Source: Chamaecyparis obtusa (lineage: Eukaryota; Streptophyta; Pinopsida; Cupressales; Cupressaceae). From it: a stretch of 64,000 nt of DNA. How positions within the stretch are numbered: the first letter of the stretch is position 1; every line of letters starts with the position of its first letter. A program made the translations under genes and the position numbers. The notes under the pieces are model-generated. The model saw nothing but the letters and a program-made list of their open reading frames with translations, searched no databases and was not told the DNA's origin. Location: assembly GCA_027943335.1 (NCBI GenBank), contig BSBK01001581.1:881001-945000 (forward strand), in the 5' to 3' direction. Shown here piece after piece: positions 40,837 through 52,754 of this stretch.

Positions 40837-42787
40837 CTAAACCCCTCCTATATAAATCACCAAAGATGAGGGTGTGGTGAGAGGCGTTACGGATGAGGTT
40901 TTGGCATTCAGAGTGGTTGAATGTGTCGGGGATGATGCCATCATGAAGATATGAATAGATAGCACCATATCAAGAAGACTCGTGTGTGACAATGGTACAA
41001 ATGACATGGCTTTCAGATGAGTCAAAGATGGGATGGTATAGCTCTTCCACCAGGAATTCAAATTTGGATTCATGTGTCTCCAACTGAAGAAGGGAAGCTA
41101 ATGTGGCCATGGCGTCTGCAGCTTTGTTCTCTGTCCTAGGGATCTATTGAAATGTCACAAAGGTGAAATAGCGTCTCAAAGAATCAACCATCTTTTTGTA
41201 GGGTATCAATTTATCATCCTTGGTTTGATACTCCTCATTGACCTGGTTGATGATTAACTGGGAATCCCCAAAGACAAATAACTCTGTGATGTTCCATTCT
41301 ATAGCCATTCTCAAGCCATTGGTTAAAGCTTCATATTCGGCAATATTATTCGTACATGGGAATAAAAGTTTGTAAGACTTTGGAATATTGTACCCATATG
41401 GAGAAACAAATAGTACTCCAGCACTTGATCCACTTTGCATGTGGGAACCATCAAAGAACATTGTCCAAGTGCAAGTAGTCGTATACAAGATGTGTTCATC
41501 TGGGAATTCCACTTGGACCGGCATACTATCCTGAATTGGGAAATCAGCTAATTGGTCAGCAATAGCTTGCCCTTTTATGGCCTTCCTTTCAATGTACTCT
41601 ATGTCAAATTCAGTTAGGACCATCATCCATTTAGCAAGTCTACCCATGAGGGCAGCCTTACTAAGCAAGTACTTAAGAGGATCAATTTTTGCAACCAAAT
41701 GTATGGTATGAGCAAGCATATAGTGTTGCAACTTTTGAGAAGCAAACACCACTGCAAGACAAGACTTCTCAATGTTATTGTAATTGATCTCATAGGAGAC
41801 TAGAGTACGACTGATATAGTATATGGCCCATTCTTTCCCAATATCATCTGATTGAGCCAACAATGCCCCCAGGGAAGTGTCTGTAGCTGAAATATATAGG
41901 ATCAATGGTTTCCCTGGAATAGGAGGCATTAGGATCAGAGGATTAGCCAAGTATTGTTTGATCTGATCTAGGCTCTTTTGACAATCCTTGTTCCAAACAC
42001 AAGAAGCACCCTTATGTAATGTCTTGTTAAAGGGTTGCACTCTATCTGCAAGCTGAGAAATAAACCTCCTAATTGATTGAAGACGTCCCTGAAGACTTCT
42101 CATTTGGCTGATATTTTGAGGAGGTGGCATATCTAGAATTGCTTGGACCTTTTCGGGATCAACTTTGATACCTTTTGCTGATATTATGAATCCTAAAAGT
42201 TTGCCTGAGGTGACACCAAATGTGCACTTCGTTGGATTCAATTTGAGTTGAAACTATTCCATGCGATCTAGAATTACTTCCAGATCATCGAGGTGTGTGT
42301 CCCGTTTTATTGATTTTGCTAGGGTATCATCCACATAATCTTCCATGTTTTTGTGCATCATATCATGAAAGATAGTGGTCATAGCTCTTTGGTAGGTTGC
42401 TCCTGCATTCTTTAATCCAAATGGCATGACGTTCCAGCAATAGGTTCCCCATGCACATGTGAACACTATTTTCTCTTGGTCTTCGGGAGCTATTTTGATT
42501 TGATTATACCCTAAGAAACCATCCATTAGGGAGTATATTTCATAGCCTGCTATCATGTCCACTATCATGTCAATGTTTGGAAGTGGAAAATCATCCTTTG
42601 GGCATGCTTTGCTTAAATCTCTAAAATCTGTGCATACATGAATGGACCCATCATGTTTGGAAACTGGTACAATGTTTGAGATCCATTCTGCATAATCGAT
42701 GGCTCTAATGAATCCAGCTCTCAAATTTTTTTCTAATTCTGCTTTGACAAGGAGAGCTACATGTGGATGCATTTTTTTGAGTCTCTA
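40837..42787 (-). pseudogene. Reverse transcriptase, gypsy RNase H and archaeal-type RNase H of element B
   Basis: In frame with integrase. RT: MHPHVALLVKAELEK (about 42770), VCTDFRDLSKACPKDDFPLP (about 42630), catalytic YVDD at 42326-42337, and LNPTKCTFGVTSGKLLG (about 42200). Gypsy RNase H: SATDTSLGALLAQ (about 41880) to AIADQLADF (about 41550). Archaeal-type RNase H: MFFDGSHMQSGSSAG (about 41450), NNIAEYEALTNG (about 41340), VFGDSQLIINQVN (about 41265) and ENKAADAMATL (about 41110). Stops are TAG 42785, TAG 42254, TAG 41144 and TGA 40970. In A these positions are Gln, Lys, Gln and Arg. Confidence 0.88.
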
Positions 42788-45580
42788 TTTCACTAGTTTG
42801 ACGCCTGGAGCTATGGATAAGTGATGCATTATGAGATTTGTGTCAAGCCCTGGCATGTGTGAATAGGTCCATGCAAAATTAATTTTCTTCTTTTGTAAGA
42901 ACTGTACATATGCCTTGGTCTCTTCTTCTGATAAAGACTGAGCAAGATGGACTATTTGAGGAGTTTCTTCTGTGTTCAAATTGACTGGCTTTGTTGGCTC
43001 AATCAATATTGATGATCTATCCTGGAAATAACTTGGCAAGTTATTAAGTACCCCATCCTTAGGTGCCTCAAAGAGGTTTTCACCCTTGGATACATCATTT
43101 CTTTTTACTATTTTTGGCTTTGATACCGCCACAAAGTGGTTTTTGCCATCAGACCTATTTTTCTTTTTTTCTTTCTCTTTTATTTTTAGACTGAGGTACT
43201 TAATATCAGGCTCTGTCATGCTAGTTGTTGGTTTACTGGGGGAAGAAGCCACGGGTTCAAGAGCATTCAGATAGTAGGCAATTTCGTAATCATTCTAAAA
43301 AGTGAGGAATATAGGCTCTTGATGGCGCTAAGACTAGTCAATTAGGTCAAAGTGAACAAGGGGTAGGTCAATGACTGGTTCAATATTATTTATGTGAAAG
43401 GTGTCATCTCTGGTGACCATACAATTAGGATTCATCAAGTCTTCTCCTAAGATACCCAAACTAGGATTCATCCTACCAAACGAAGCGTTGTCCACTAAGG
43501 CAATTTGAGGAGTGCAATCCTCTAGTCCTACACTAAGCTCGTTGGCCGCATCAGGTTGGGTACTATAAGCATGGACAATATCTATGTCCAAATCAACTGT
43601 TGCATCTAAAAGTGAGTCCCATTCATATTCATGGGAGTCTATGTCTGAGTCATCATTTGGGCCTCGTGATGTAGAAGCCTCAAGGTTAGGAAGGGTTTCC
43701 CCCTCTCTAGTGCTAGCATTGGTACTATCCGTCGCAGCTAGGATAGCAACACTTTCCATTATCGATCTAGCAGTCATATAGTTACTATCTGTCGTAGCTG
43801 GGATAGTAGGACTGTCAAGTATCAAATCTGTGGAATCTCCCCAAAGGAGATTTTTTGAGGGCACCCAATCATCAGACACATCTTGTTGATTAGAAAGATC
43901 AGCCATATAGTCTGAGTCACTGTCACTGTCCATCGCAGCTGGGACAGGGACAACTTTCTTCTTCTTATTTTCAAAACTTAAGCCAACTGTTGACTTATTC
44001 TTTCATCCAAAAAGAGCATGATCAAGAGGCTCAGCTTTAGCATCCAGCCGATGGCTAAGGGGACCATATCTTGGATATCCCATATTTTTAACCAGTGTAT
44101 ACCCTCTCCCATAAGCTTCAGGTGAAGGAGCAAAATTCTCATTGTGTTTGTATTTTTCCTCATGATAGATCCAGTCCCTTACGACAACTTCCTCTTTCTC
44201 TTCCTGAATAGGGACCGAAGCCTCAACAAATTTTCCAAATAATGTCATTGCTGATGATGAAGGCTTCATATTTGGTGATGGTCTCCCATAAGACCTAGGA
44301 GAGATTGGCATGTTTGTGAAAGAATCAATTTTATAATCTCCCATCCCAAGATCTATGGTCCTAAACTTCTTCTTGCATTGTTCAAGTGAACTACTAGGAC
44401 TGTCAGCTTCCCTATTCAAAGGTACATGTGATCCAACGGAAATGTTATTAACTGACAAAGCACTATCTCCAGGTATGCAAATTTCTACACCATTATGGGG
44501 AAATTTAACACACTGGTGATATGTTGATGGGACTGCTTGCATTTCATGAATCCATGGCCTACCTAGCAAAATGTTGTAGGCTAAAGGTCCAACATCAACA
44601 ATTTGAAATAAGATATCCTTTTCTACTAGACCAATGCGAATAGGCAAAATGATCAATCCCTTAGAACTTCTTTCTACTTCATCATATGCCTTGATTGTGA
44701 TCTTTTTCCTTGTGTCAATGACGTTCTTGGGATATCCTAGAGCCGACAACAAACTCATGGTACAAATATTGAGCCCTGCACCCCCATCTATCAGTACATG
44801 CCTGACACGGGTTTTATGAATCATGACTTCGATGTGTAAGGCCAAGTTATGTGGGTGACTGATGGATTTGTCATCTTCTTCTAAGAAGGTGAGGTAATGA
44901 GGGCTAGCCAAATGGTTGACCATATTCTGGAATTGATCAATATCTAAGTTGTTAGGGACACTGGCTACTCGCAAAGCATCTTCAAGGACACGCTTATGCT
45001 TAGGGGACAATTCTAAAAGCTCAAAAATGGATATCTGCACGGGTGTACATTGTAATTGGTCAATAAGATTATAATTGGAATCAGGACCAATGGCAGATTT
45101 AGGAGGAATGCCTTTGGACATGGGCTTCTTAGACTTGCTAGTGCTAGGACCTCTGATAATAATGGGCACTTGGGCCTGACCTCTAGTGACAGCATTGAGG
45201 GACTGGGGCATTCTTCACGAGTGAGGACCTCTTATCACCACAATGGGTCTTTCATCAGTTATAGGAGTTGAGTCCACATCATATCCATAAGGATCTTTCC
45301 CTCTCATCATGTTGATGTTATCGTCAGTCACTTCAAGCATGTTAATCACATTTTCAGCATTTGTGTATGTATAGTTGATAGCAGCCTTACCATGCTTGTT
45401 GTTAGAATTTTCCCCTTTTTCATATTTAGGCAAGGGCTCTTTAAAGGCTTTATGATCTGCATTAGTGGTTAAACCATCAACTTGTAATTGTCCTTTTTCA
45501 ATAAGGTCTTGGACAAGATGCTTGAGTTTAAAACAATTTTCTATGTCATGTCCAATCCCATTATGGAAAACGCAAAGCCT
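42788..45580 (-). pseudogene. Protease, G-patch-like segment and linker of element B
   Basis: From high to low coordinate: the second half of a C-x2-H type knuckle (FHNGIGHDIENCFKLKH, about 45560), a spacer, protease with HVLIDGGAGLNICTM (about 44800) and LLGRPWIHEMQAV (about 44560), a G-patch-like segment (TLVKNMGYPRYGPL, about 44090), then a long acidic linker (43930-43330) and a Lys-rich stretch (about 43190) before RT. Stops include TGA 45215, TGA 44003 and TAG 43334. The frame is otherwise continuous with RT. DGGAG replaces DSGA, as in element A. Confidence 0.8.
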
Positions 45581-47645
45581 TCACATCCCACCAATGAGGT
45601 AAAGGATTCGGTATACGATGTTTTGTAGGATCCTATGGGTGTGCCAAATTATGAGCAACTAATGTGTTAAAAACATCTGCATAAGATTCTCCCAATTTGG
45701 TAAATTATCTCTTCTCCGTTTTAGGTCTCCTTTGATACTTAGGTTTGTCTTGTTGTGTTGAAGACGTTTGCAGCTTCATAGCTTGAACTGCATGAGAGAG
45801 GTTAAGAACTCCTTCATTTTTGGGTTGAGATGAGTCAACAACTCTATCATTGACCACTTGCTTGTTTTTGTTCCAATAGGAATTCTTTTTATCCTTGTTA
45901 CCATTAGTATTGTTATTTTGGCCATTGTTGTTGTTTGTTGGTTTAGCCAAAATTCCTTGTTCTTTTAGGACATCCTCAATGCGACATGCCACCTCTACCA
46001 TAGTATCAAAGGAATTAAACAGGATTTTCTTGACTTCATATCTTAGTTCTGGTATTAGATTGCTCACAATGATATCAATTCTCTCCTCCTCAGGAATTGT
46101 CCTTGGGTATTTTGAACACAATCGCCTCCATCATTGTAAAAATGTGACAAAAGATTCCCCTTGATTTTGCTTGAGTTTGCACAAATCAAGCATTGTGACT
46201 GACCTTGATAAGTTGTAAGCAAAATGCTGAACAAACCTTTGGACAAGTTCTTTAAATGTCTTTACTAGAGGGGAAAGGTTGGTGAACCACTCCATGGCTT
46301 GACCTTTTAAACTCCTTGGGAATAATCTCATCAAGTAGGAGTCTTCATGGTGAAAGGAAAAACTCATTATGTAGAACTGTCGAACATGGTCGTGAGGGTC
46401 ACCAGTGCCATCATATTTGTCATATGTTGGGAACTCAACTTTCTTAGGGAATTCTACCATCACCACACTTTTGTCAATGGGGTTAGGACATATGGAGTCC
46501 AAATGAAACGTGCTCTTGGGAGCCTTCATCCTGTCTATATCCTTTTGCATTTGTAAGATCACCTCATCAGTTGAAGGGCTCTGTTTCTTGATCTTTTGGT
46601 GAACATAAAAATTATATGGAACTTTGGCACCTTTGTTAATAAGACTTTCTAAGAATTGATCTTTATTTTGTTCCACATATTGCTCCACATATGCTTGAAA
46701 GGATGGTTCTTGTTGCATAGTCATGAAATCCATATGATCAAATTTAGCATAACTTCCTCCATGTTGTGAGCCATGATGTGCTCATTGGGAGGGTTGCTTT
46801 GAATGTCTATGAGATGACTGTCTCCTATGATGGTCATATCTTGAAACCCTTCTTCCTCTAGGGCTTGGGGATCGTGAGGGTGTCCTTGACCATCTTCTAG
46901 GACTTGGCGAAGGGGTAGATGGGGGTGAGTTGGTCCCACTATTGGTGCCCCTCCCATTGAATTGGCTTTGGAGTTGTTGTGAGTAGAGTCTATCTTCTTC
47001 TTCTTGGGAGATTCTTTTTTTTATATCCAACAACGCACGTTCCTCTTCTTCTAGTTGTTTTAATTTTTCCTTTTTAGCAGCTTGTTCATCCAAATAGGCT
47101 TGCTTCTCTCTCTCAATACTTCTCAATCTTGTATTTGCATATCGAGAGGTGTCTTTAAGTGGGGAGGATGGTCTCAAATGCCTTATAGCATTAGCTGCGT
47201 TTATGTGTTGATCACTAGATTCATTGTTCTGGTCCTCGAGTTGTGACCCTGAATCTGAGTGAGCTTGCTTATGATGTCTCTCAGCTCATTGGTGAGCATC
47301 AAAATACCTCATGTTGTTGGGAGGTGAACCAGGTGGACTAGCATGAGAAGAACCACCATACTCTCTTCTATGTCGTTGGAAGATATCCTCAAGAGTTTGA
47401 TTCATGGCTTCTCTTTGTTGTTGGGTGAAAGTGTAACTCATGTCCATACTTGATGAAAGTGGTACAAAAGAGGTGCTCACTTCACTAGGATTAGCTCCTA
47501 GATTAAAACAAACCTCAGATTCACTCTTAGGAGATTGATCAAAAAGGGGTCCTTTTCCCTTATGTTGTCGATGAGTCTTGACGGGTGGTAACTGGCTAAA
47601 GGCAACAGGGGGTCACTTCCCTTGATTGACTTGGTACCTTATCAT
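45581..47645 (-). pseudogene. Gag of element B
   Basis: A probable start is ATG 47645 (MIRYQVNQGK), with TGA soon after at an expected Arg codon. An Arg/Ser/Gln-rich N-terminal half follows (47480-46780), with a coiled-coil-like stretch (SIEREKQAYLDEQAAKKEKL, about 47110) and an SPSPRRWSRTPSRSPSPRGRR tract (about 46890). The capsid core lies at about 46600-45960 (FPTYDKYDGTGDPHDHVRQF, LCKLKQNQGESFVTFLQ). TAG and TGA codons break it. A 1-2 base deletion near 45580, in the knuckle, shifts it relative to protease and pol. Confidence 0.8.
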
Positions 47646-48139
47646 AATTGACATGAAAGAAAGATACTCTCAATGATAAGACGACCTTTCAAAGTGTCAA
47701 TGCCAAACTAGGATAATCAAAGTCCTCTATTGTCCAAAAAGAAATGAGAAGATAAAAAAAGGGCTTTACCAACACTGTCAAAGAGGTGCTTCAAATCAAA
47801 GGGTGACTACCCTTGCACTTTTGAACCAGGAGGTTGGACTAGGCCAAAATATAATTGAAATTGAGATTTAAATGAAAGTGATTTGGACAATAAGAGTACT
47901 AAAATTTTCCAAGAATGTAGCTAACAATCTTAGAGATGAACCTTGGCACCAAGAATGATCTTCTAATTTGACAATTATTCCAAAGTAATTTCATAAATCA
48001 AATGATGCTATCCCAGAGGACTAAAAACCATAAATTTAGAGTCAAGACAGGTCTCAAACGTCAGAGCAAGAAGCCTACTCTAAGACCTAACCTGATTAAT
48101 AGCAACTAAAACTGACCAAATTGTAAGCATGATAGAAAT

Positions 48140-48375
48140 TAACCAGGCGATATACTCCAGGCTACTGGGGAAATATACCTATAACCACGTGATACTTTGC
48201 ATGACGCCAGGTGATATACCTCAGTACTGGCGGGTGATATACTCTAGGCAGGTCGGGTGATAGTCCGTCAAGGGTGAACTATCGCACGATATTTCTCTTC
48301 AAAGCAGGCAATATTTTTAGCAAGCATGAAGTATCACACAATATTTCACTTTACAAAGTGCGATACTGTTGCATA
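48140..48375 (-). repeat. GATAT/GATAC palindromic motif cluster, inner, in the leader of B
   Basis: Words such as GCGATATACTCCAGG, CACGTGATACTTTGCATGACGC, GTGATATACCTCAGTACTGG, ACTATCGCACGATATTTC, AAGTATCACACAATATTTC and GTGCGATACTG occur at 15-40 bp intervals. Confidence 0.6.
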
Positions 48376-49774
48376 ATTATTCAACTCTTGACCAGAATTG
48401 TGTAAAATTTGCATTTTTGGGTCTGCTTGGTCAAAAAATTTTAGTTTGAGGGTTGATGTTTTTGATTTCAGTCACAATATCAACAAAATTTTGGCAGGTT
48501 TGCAAACAGTGAGGGATCAAACATGTCTCAAGCACTTGAAACAAGGGCAAAAGCAACCTTACCAAGACAAACACTTGTGATATCAGAATTGAAAAAGCAC
48601 CCTATGAACGCTACCGATTGTTTGTATGTGAGAATGTTTACACTGGCGTCACACAACCGAAGACAATTCAAGCAAGTCTATCCTAAAAAGTCAAAGCTCA
48701 ATACTTACCAACTTAGCCCACAACTTGATGCCCCCTCGCCTCACACCAAGTGGTTACCCACAAGAGATGTTGGCTTTGTCATGAAAATGTCAAATGACAC
48801 AACCAAAGGGACACATATGGTGAGTATCTTAAGGTGATCCGGGTAAACCACTTGGATCAATCCTTGCACTAAGAAGATAAGCGACTGAACAAGGTGGCTT
48901 CTATCTAATGGTTCTTAATAAGGATTTCCATTCACAACACCCCTCTTGCTCCTCATAAAGGACTAGGACCTTGCGGCTTCAAGAGTACCTTAAGCATTCT
49001 TGTTCAATGTTTTCCCCATGGTCGCAATCCCATGAGCTACTCACATCAAACGAAGATAAGTGTTATGTCTACCAAGGTTTTTGGTGTCCTTGATAGCCTT
49101 GAGATTATAGTGAGTTGGAATCACTTGCCAACAAGGAAAATGATGACAAGGTTGTCCCCACTTGAGTTGTTCCTCTTGATTGCTCAAGAGCAGGCTTGCT
49201 AAAGGATCTTAAACTAAAAAAAGAATGGATCAACTCTTGAGGTTCAAGGTTTTTGGTTCACCACAAGGGTGAAAAGCATACTCCCCTATCTCAAGAATCT
49301 CTCCCAAACACACCAAGCAAAGAGGTTCAATTACTCCCTTGCTTCCAAAACCTTAATATGGGTCAAGATTTTCTGATTCACCTAAAGGTGAAGAGCATAC
49401 TTCTCCTACCATCTCAAAATCTCTTTCACAAGGTTTTAAAGATTCTTAATAAAATTAGTGAATGCCACACTTGAAAGGAAAGAAAATAAACAAGCAAGAT
49501 TTTTTTTGTTTTTATGCTTGGGCAGCCCTACAAAAACTGTTAGTAGCCCTCTTTGACATGCATTTTTAGCAAATTTCAAGCAATGAGAGCACCTACAAAC
49601 ACAACTTGTTAGACCAACAAGGTTAACAAAATCAAAATCCAAATGTAAATATGCAATAAACTGATAGATTCAAGCTAAAAGATGGAGGCTAGACCTATCT
49701 AAATACAGTAAAATAAACTAGCAAACTAAAATGATCAAATTCAGATGATAAAACTAGAAATGCAGGTCTCTACC

Positions 49775-50005
49775 AGATTAGGCGATATACTTCAGACTTC
49801 ACTAGTATCGTGCGACATAGTTTCCTATAGTCGCGCGATATACCTCAGTCTGGGCGATACTCTTCACTATGGGTGGGTGATACTTTGCACGATGCCAGGT
49901 GATATACCTCAGTACTGGCGGGTGATTCTTCCCTCACGCAAAGTGTCGCACCACTATACAAAGGTATATCGTGCGATATTTCTGAGAAGTATCACGTGAT
50001 ACTCT
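49775..50005 (-). repeat. GTATCACGTGATAC motif cluster, outer, in the leader of B
   Basis: Includes a perfect 16-bp palindrome, AGTATCACGTGATACT (49988-50003), with a CACGTG core. Variants include AGTATCGTGCGACATA, AGTCGCGCGATATACC, GGGCGATACTCTTC, GTGATACTTTGCACGATGCC and GTATATCGTGCGATATTTC. Confidence 0.65.
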
Positions 50006-50097
50006 GAGATAGAAAACCAGAACTGCAAAATTTCTGAAAAATAATCTGAAAAATGATGAAAATACAAATGAAACAAAGGACAAAGCCTATCTACTCT

Positions 50098-50115
50098 GCC
50101 CCACGGTGGGTGCCA
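50098..50115 (-). other. Primer binding site of element B, tRNA-Lys type
   Basis: Minus-strand TGGCACCCACCGTGGGGC lies 4 bp after the LTR end. It matches the element A site at 17 of 18 bases. The one difference (A for G at position 5) fits a C-to-T change on the other strand. Confidence 0.85.
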
Positions 50116-50119
50116 AAAA

Positions 50120-51105
50120 TGTACACACTAAAATGGTGCACTTCTATGAACCATTACATGCAAGGTTTCTCAAGAATGAGGCCTCACAAATCGGCTCATA
50201 GCTCTCTATGCATGGAGTTGCAAGGGACTATGATAAATTTGCTCTCAGCTAGAGCTACAAACTTGTGACCTTGCTAGTCAACCATACAACGAGAGATTCA
50301 AATGAGGACAAGGGCAAGAGTGCCAATATCCTCAAGAATCACTATGAAAATGCAATGCAAGCTAATCTATGGAAATGAAAATGCAATGCAACTAAGCTAT
50401 GAAATGGAAAGAACAAGTGTTACAAATCCCTCCTATTAAGCTATGTGAAGTTATGCTATTGCATGAAAGGAAATCTAAGCTATGAAAGCCATGAAAAATG
50501 AAACTACTTATGCAAGAATGTAAACTAAACTATGAAGCAAATGAAGAAATCTAAAGTAGGATGCAATAATGATCTCTAAAAAGCTTCAAAGTCTTCAAGG
50601 ATTCCTGCAGCATAAAGTTAGCACAAAAACATGATATATGCAAATGAAGGAGAGAGCTTTCCTTTTATAAGAAGTGCCAAGAAATGGACCATTGAGATTA
50701 AGAGGCAAAAGGTCTTAATCAGTGGTGGAGCTTGAAAGAGGAGCAATCCATGTGCACAAGTATCCTCCAATAGGAAAATAAGAGTTGACTTTATGTCCAT
50801 ATGAGACAAAAAGTGCTTTTCTCCTTTTTATAAAATATGAATAATGCTTTATTTGTGCAACTTAGGATAAGAGGAAAAGTGGGGCTTTTTTTTAATTAAA
50901 AGGGGAGGAAATATTCCTTTTAATGAAATAAAGAGTTAGGATAAATGGTTAGCCCAAGGATAAAAATTCAATATATGATCGAATTTAAGATTTAATCAAG
51001 AAATTGATAATGTTGAAAATATTGATTATTGATAAAAATGATTCAGGATTGATAAATTGAATAAATGGGGCCCAAAGTCTAGGTGACCATTTTTGGGTGC
51101 ATACA
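50120..51105 (-). repeat. 5' LTR of element B (986 bp)
   Basis: A direct repeat of 33897-34883, with TG..CA termini and a primer site next to its inner end. It holds the promoter used for the element transcript. Confidence 0.95.
50661..50669 (-). promoter_or_regulatory. TATA box in 5' LTR of B
   Basis: TATAAAAGG on the minus strand, kept at 34438-34446 in the 3' LTR. Confidence 0.6.
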
Positions 51106-51110
51106 GTGTG
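51106..51110. repeat. Target-site duplication of element B, right copy (GTGTG)
   Basis: Exact match to 33892-33896. Confidence 0.85.
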
Positions 51111-51600
51111 AAGAGCTTCGGAGACAAGAGAATGGGAGAAAAAAAGTGAGGGTTAAAACCTTCTTGGTGTCTTATATAGGCAAATCTCAATGGCTAATGT
51201 AAGCACCTCGGTCTGTCGGCCCTTTAGACTTTTCAGGGGGTGTCAGACCTCCGAAAGGTCAAAAGCTCTAAAAGGTCGACTCCCCTTCGGGAGTCGGACC
51301 TCTGAAACCCCGGACCTTTGACAAGTCCAAAAAATCTACCAGGGCTGAGAAACTCAGGCAGCGCTACAACCCCTCTAACTCTTTCAACTTTTCGCACTTT
51401 CAGACGTCTGAAAGTGCGAAAGAGTGACAAGGCTAAAAAGCCTAAAAAAAATAAACAAAAGACAAAATAGGACAAAAATAGAGGGCAACAAGCAAAACTA
51501 GCAAAAAGAAGAAGGGGGGCCCTTGAGGCCAAAAGGCTAAAAGGGGAGCGTGGTTGTGGGACCACAACAGGAGGAAAGCAACAAATCTTCTAATAATCTC
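51111..51600 (-). other. Distal leader of ghost ORF X
   Basis: It continues 33891 on the far side of element B and has the same CTTTCAGA/TCTGAAAG and GGTC vocabulary. It contains several inverted repeats: arms CGACTCCC/GGGAGTCG (51277-51296), a 32-bp perfect palindrome (51390-51421) and arms GTTGTGG/CCACAAC (51552-51567). No gene. Confidence 0.5.
51390..51421. repeat. 32-bp perfect palindrome
   Basis: The left 16-base arm is TTTCGCACTTTCAGAC; the right arm is its exact reverse complement, with no spacer. It could form a cruciform in DNA or a hairpin in RNA. Confidence 0.9.
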
Positions 51601-52661
51601 TACTCTATAAATCTTGACTAAAATGGATTATACTAAGGATTGGAAAGTAATTCTTTTGAAATAATGATTACATAATCTACAAACCAGAAAGTATGAACCA
51701 AATGATAATTTAAAAATAATAATAAGATCAGTGCCTTCTAAATACTTGGGCTATGGAGTCAGAAAAATTTCAATCCTACGTACGATCAGAGACGGTTTAA
51801 AAAAAAAACTTGCTTTAATAAGAGAAGACCATCATTTCAGAGGCTTTCAGTTAAAGTATAATTCAAATCAGATTATACAACTAGTTCTATCAAATTTAAC
51901 TATATTCAAGAGACCAACAGAAATAGAAGAAAGACTTACAAAGACCTTTCTACTGATATTTGAACTGTACAGTGATTTTGAATTATAACACTTAGGGAAT
52001 TTTAACACAGTGAAACACTCTACTAAATAGAATATCTAAAAGACTAATTGAAAGCATACAGATAACTTATAACCATAAATAAAAGAAATGGAACTTATCT
52101 TTATTGATGTTGAAAAACTGGCACATAAAAGTTCATAGTTGTAGTTGCGAGTTGAATCCTTCTTAAGAGTTTTCAAAAATAATTTCTAATCTAATGATAG
52201 TGACCATTACCTTAGTCCTGGTATCTATATTATATGTTTTTGAACGGATGCAAACAAGCTTCAGACTGAGGTGTCGATTCAAAACAAAAACCTAATCACT
52301 AACTGCAACAAAAATATAATTACAATTTAAAATATTAACCATTTTGAAGGTTAATATATTTAATTTATAACATCTTTAGTAATTCTTTTGTTTAGAATAT
52401 CTCTCTTCTTTCATCCTGTAAAATAATCCCCTTTGAAATATTATTTGATGTGAAGACTTTATGCACATAAGATAAATTAATTAGATAACTAACTTTAGTC
52501 TTCATTAGGGCTTTCTAGAGAAGCAATATTATAATTAATCCATGTATAGTTTCCAAATAATCCTTTATAACATATTTTATCATTTGAAAAATACACTTAT
52601 GAAACTTAATCAAAATATTATATATGTTAAATGAGGTTTTCTTACTACCGATTTTCAAAAC

Positions 52662-52664
<3 letters not shown>

Positions 52665-52752
<88 letters not shown>
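52665..52752. repeat. (AT)44 microsatellite
   Basis: An uninterrupted 88-bp AT dinucleotide run. An open frame of alternating Ile/Tyr across it is an artefact. Confidence 0.95.

Positions 52753-52754
<2 letters not shown>

Larger units (their letters stand above)
47646..50097 (-). other. 5' leader of element B
   Basis: About 2.45 kb lies between the primer site and gag. No gene is supported on either strand. Two motif clusters of the GTATC/GATAC type lie near its ends (48140-48375 and 49775-50005). They share a longer direct repeat, including CCAGGTGATATACCTCAGTA and CTGGCGGGTGAT (48209-48242 and 49887-49920). Confidence 0.55.
33897..51105 (-). mobile_element. Tat-lineage Ty3/gypsy retrotransposon B, decayed, with an antisense plant mobile domain gene
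   Basis: A 17.2-kb element read on the minus strand. It has a 5' LTR (50120-51105), tRNA-Lys primer site, leader, gag, PR, G-patch-like, RT, gRNH, aRNH, integrase, a 4.8-kb 3' region, polypurine tract and 3' LTR (33897-34883), flanked by GTGTG duplications. The proteins are close relatives of those in A. The LTRs differ at about 14-15 bases plus one indel (about 1.5%), so B is older than A. Coding decay is mostly by C-to-T nonsense changes, with few frameshifts. The 3' region carries a plus-strand gene with introns. Confidence 0.93.

Noticed and set aside
40837..41073. 78-codon minus-strand frame between RNase H and integrase of B
   Set aside because: It is out of phase with pol. The in-phase frame, with one TGA, aligns with element A here.
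51731..51988. 85-codon plus-strand frame in AT-rich DNA
   Set aside because: No homology I recognise, no promoter or partner, and a length expected by chance.
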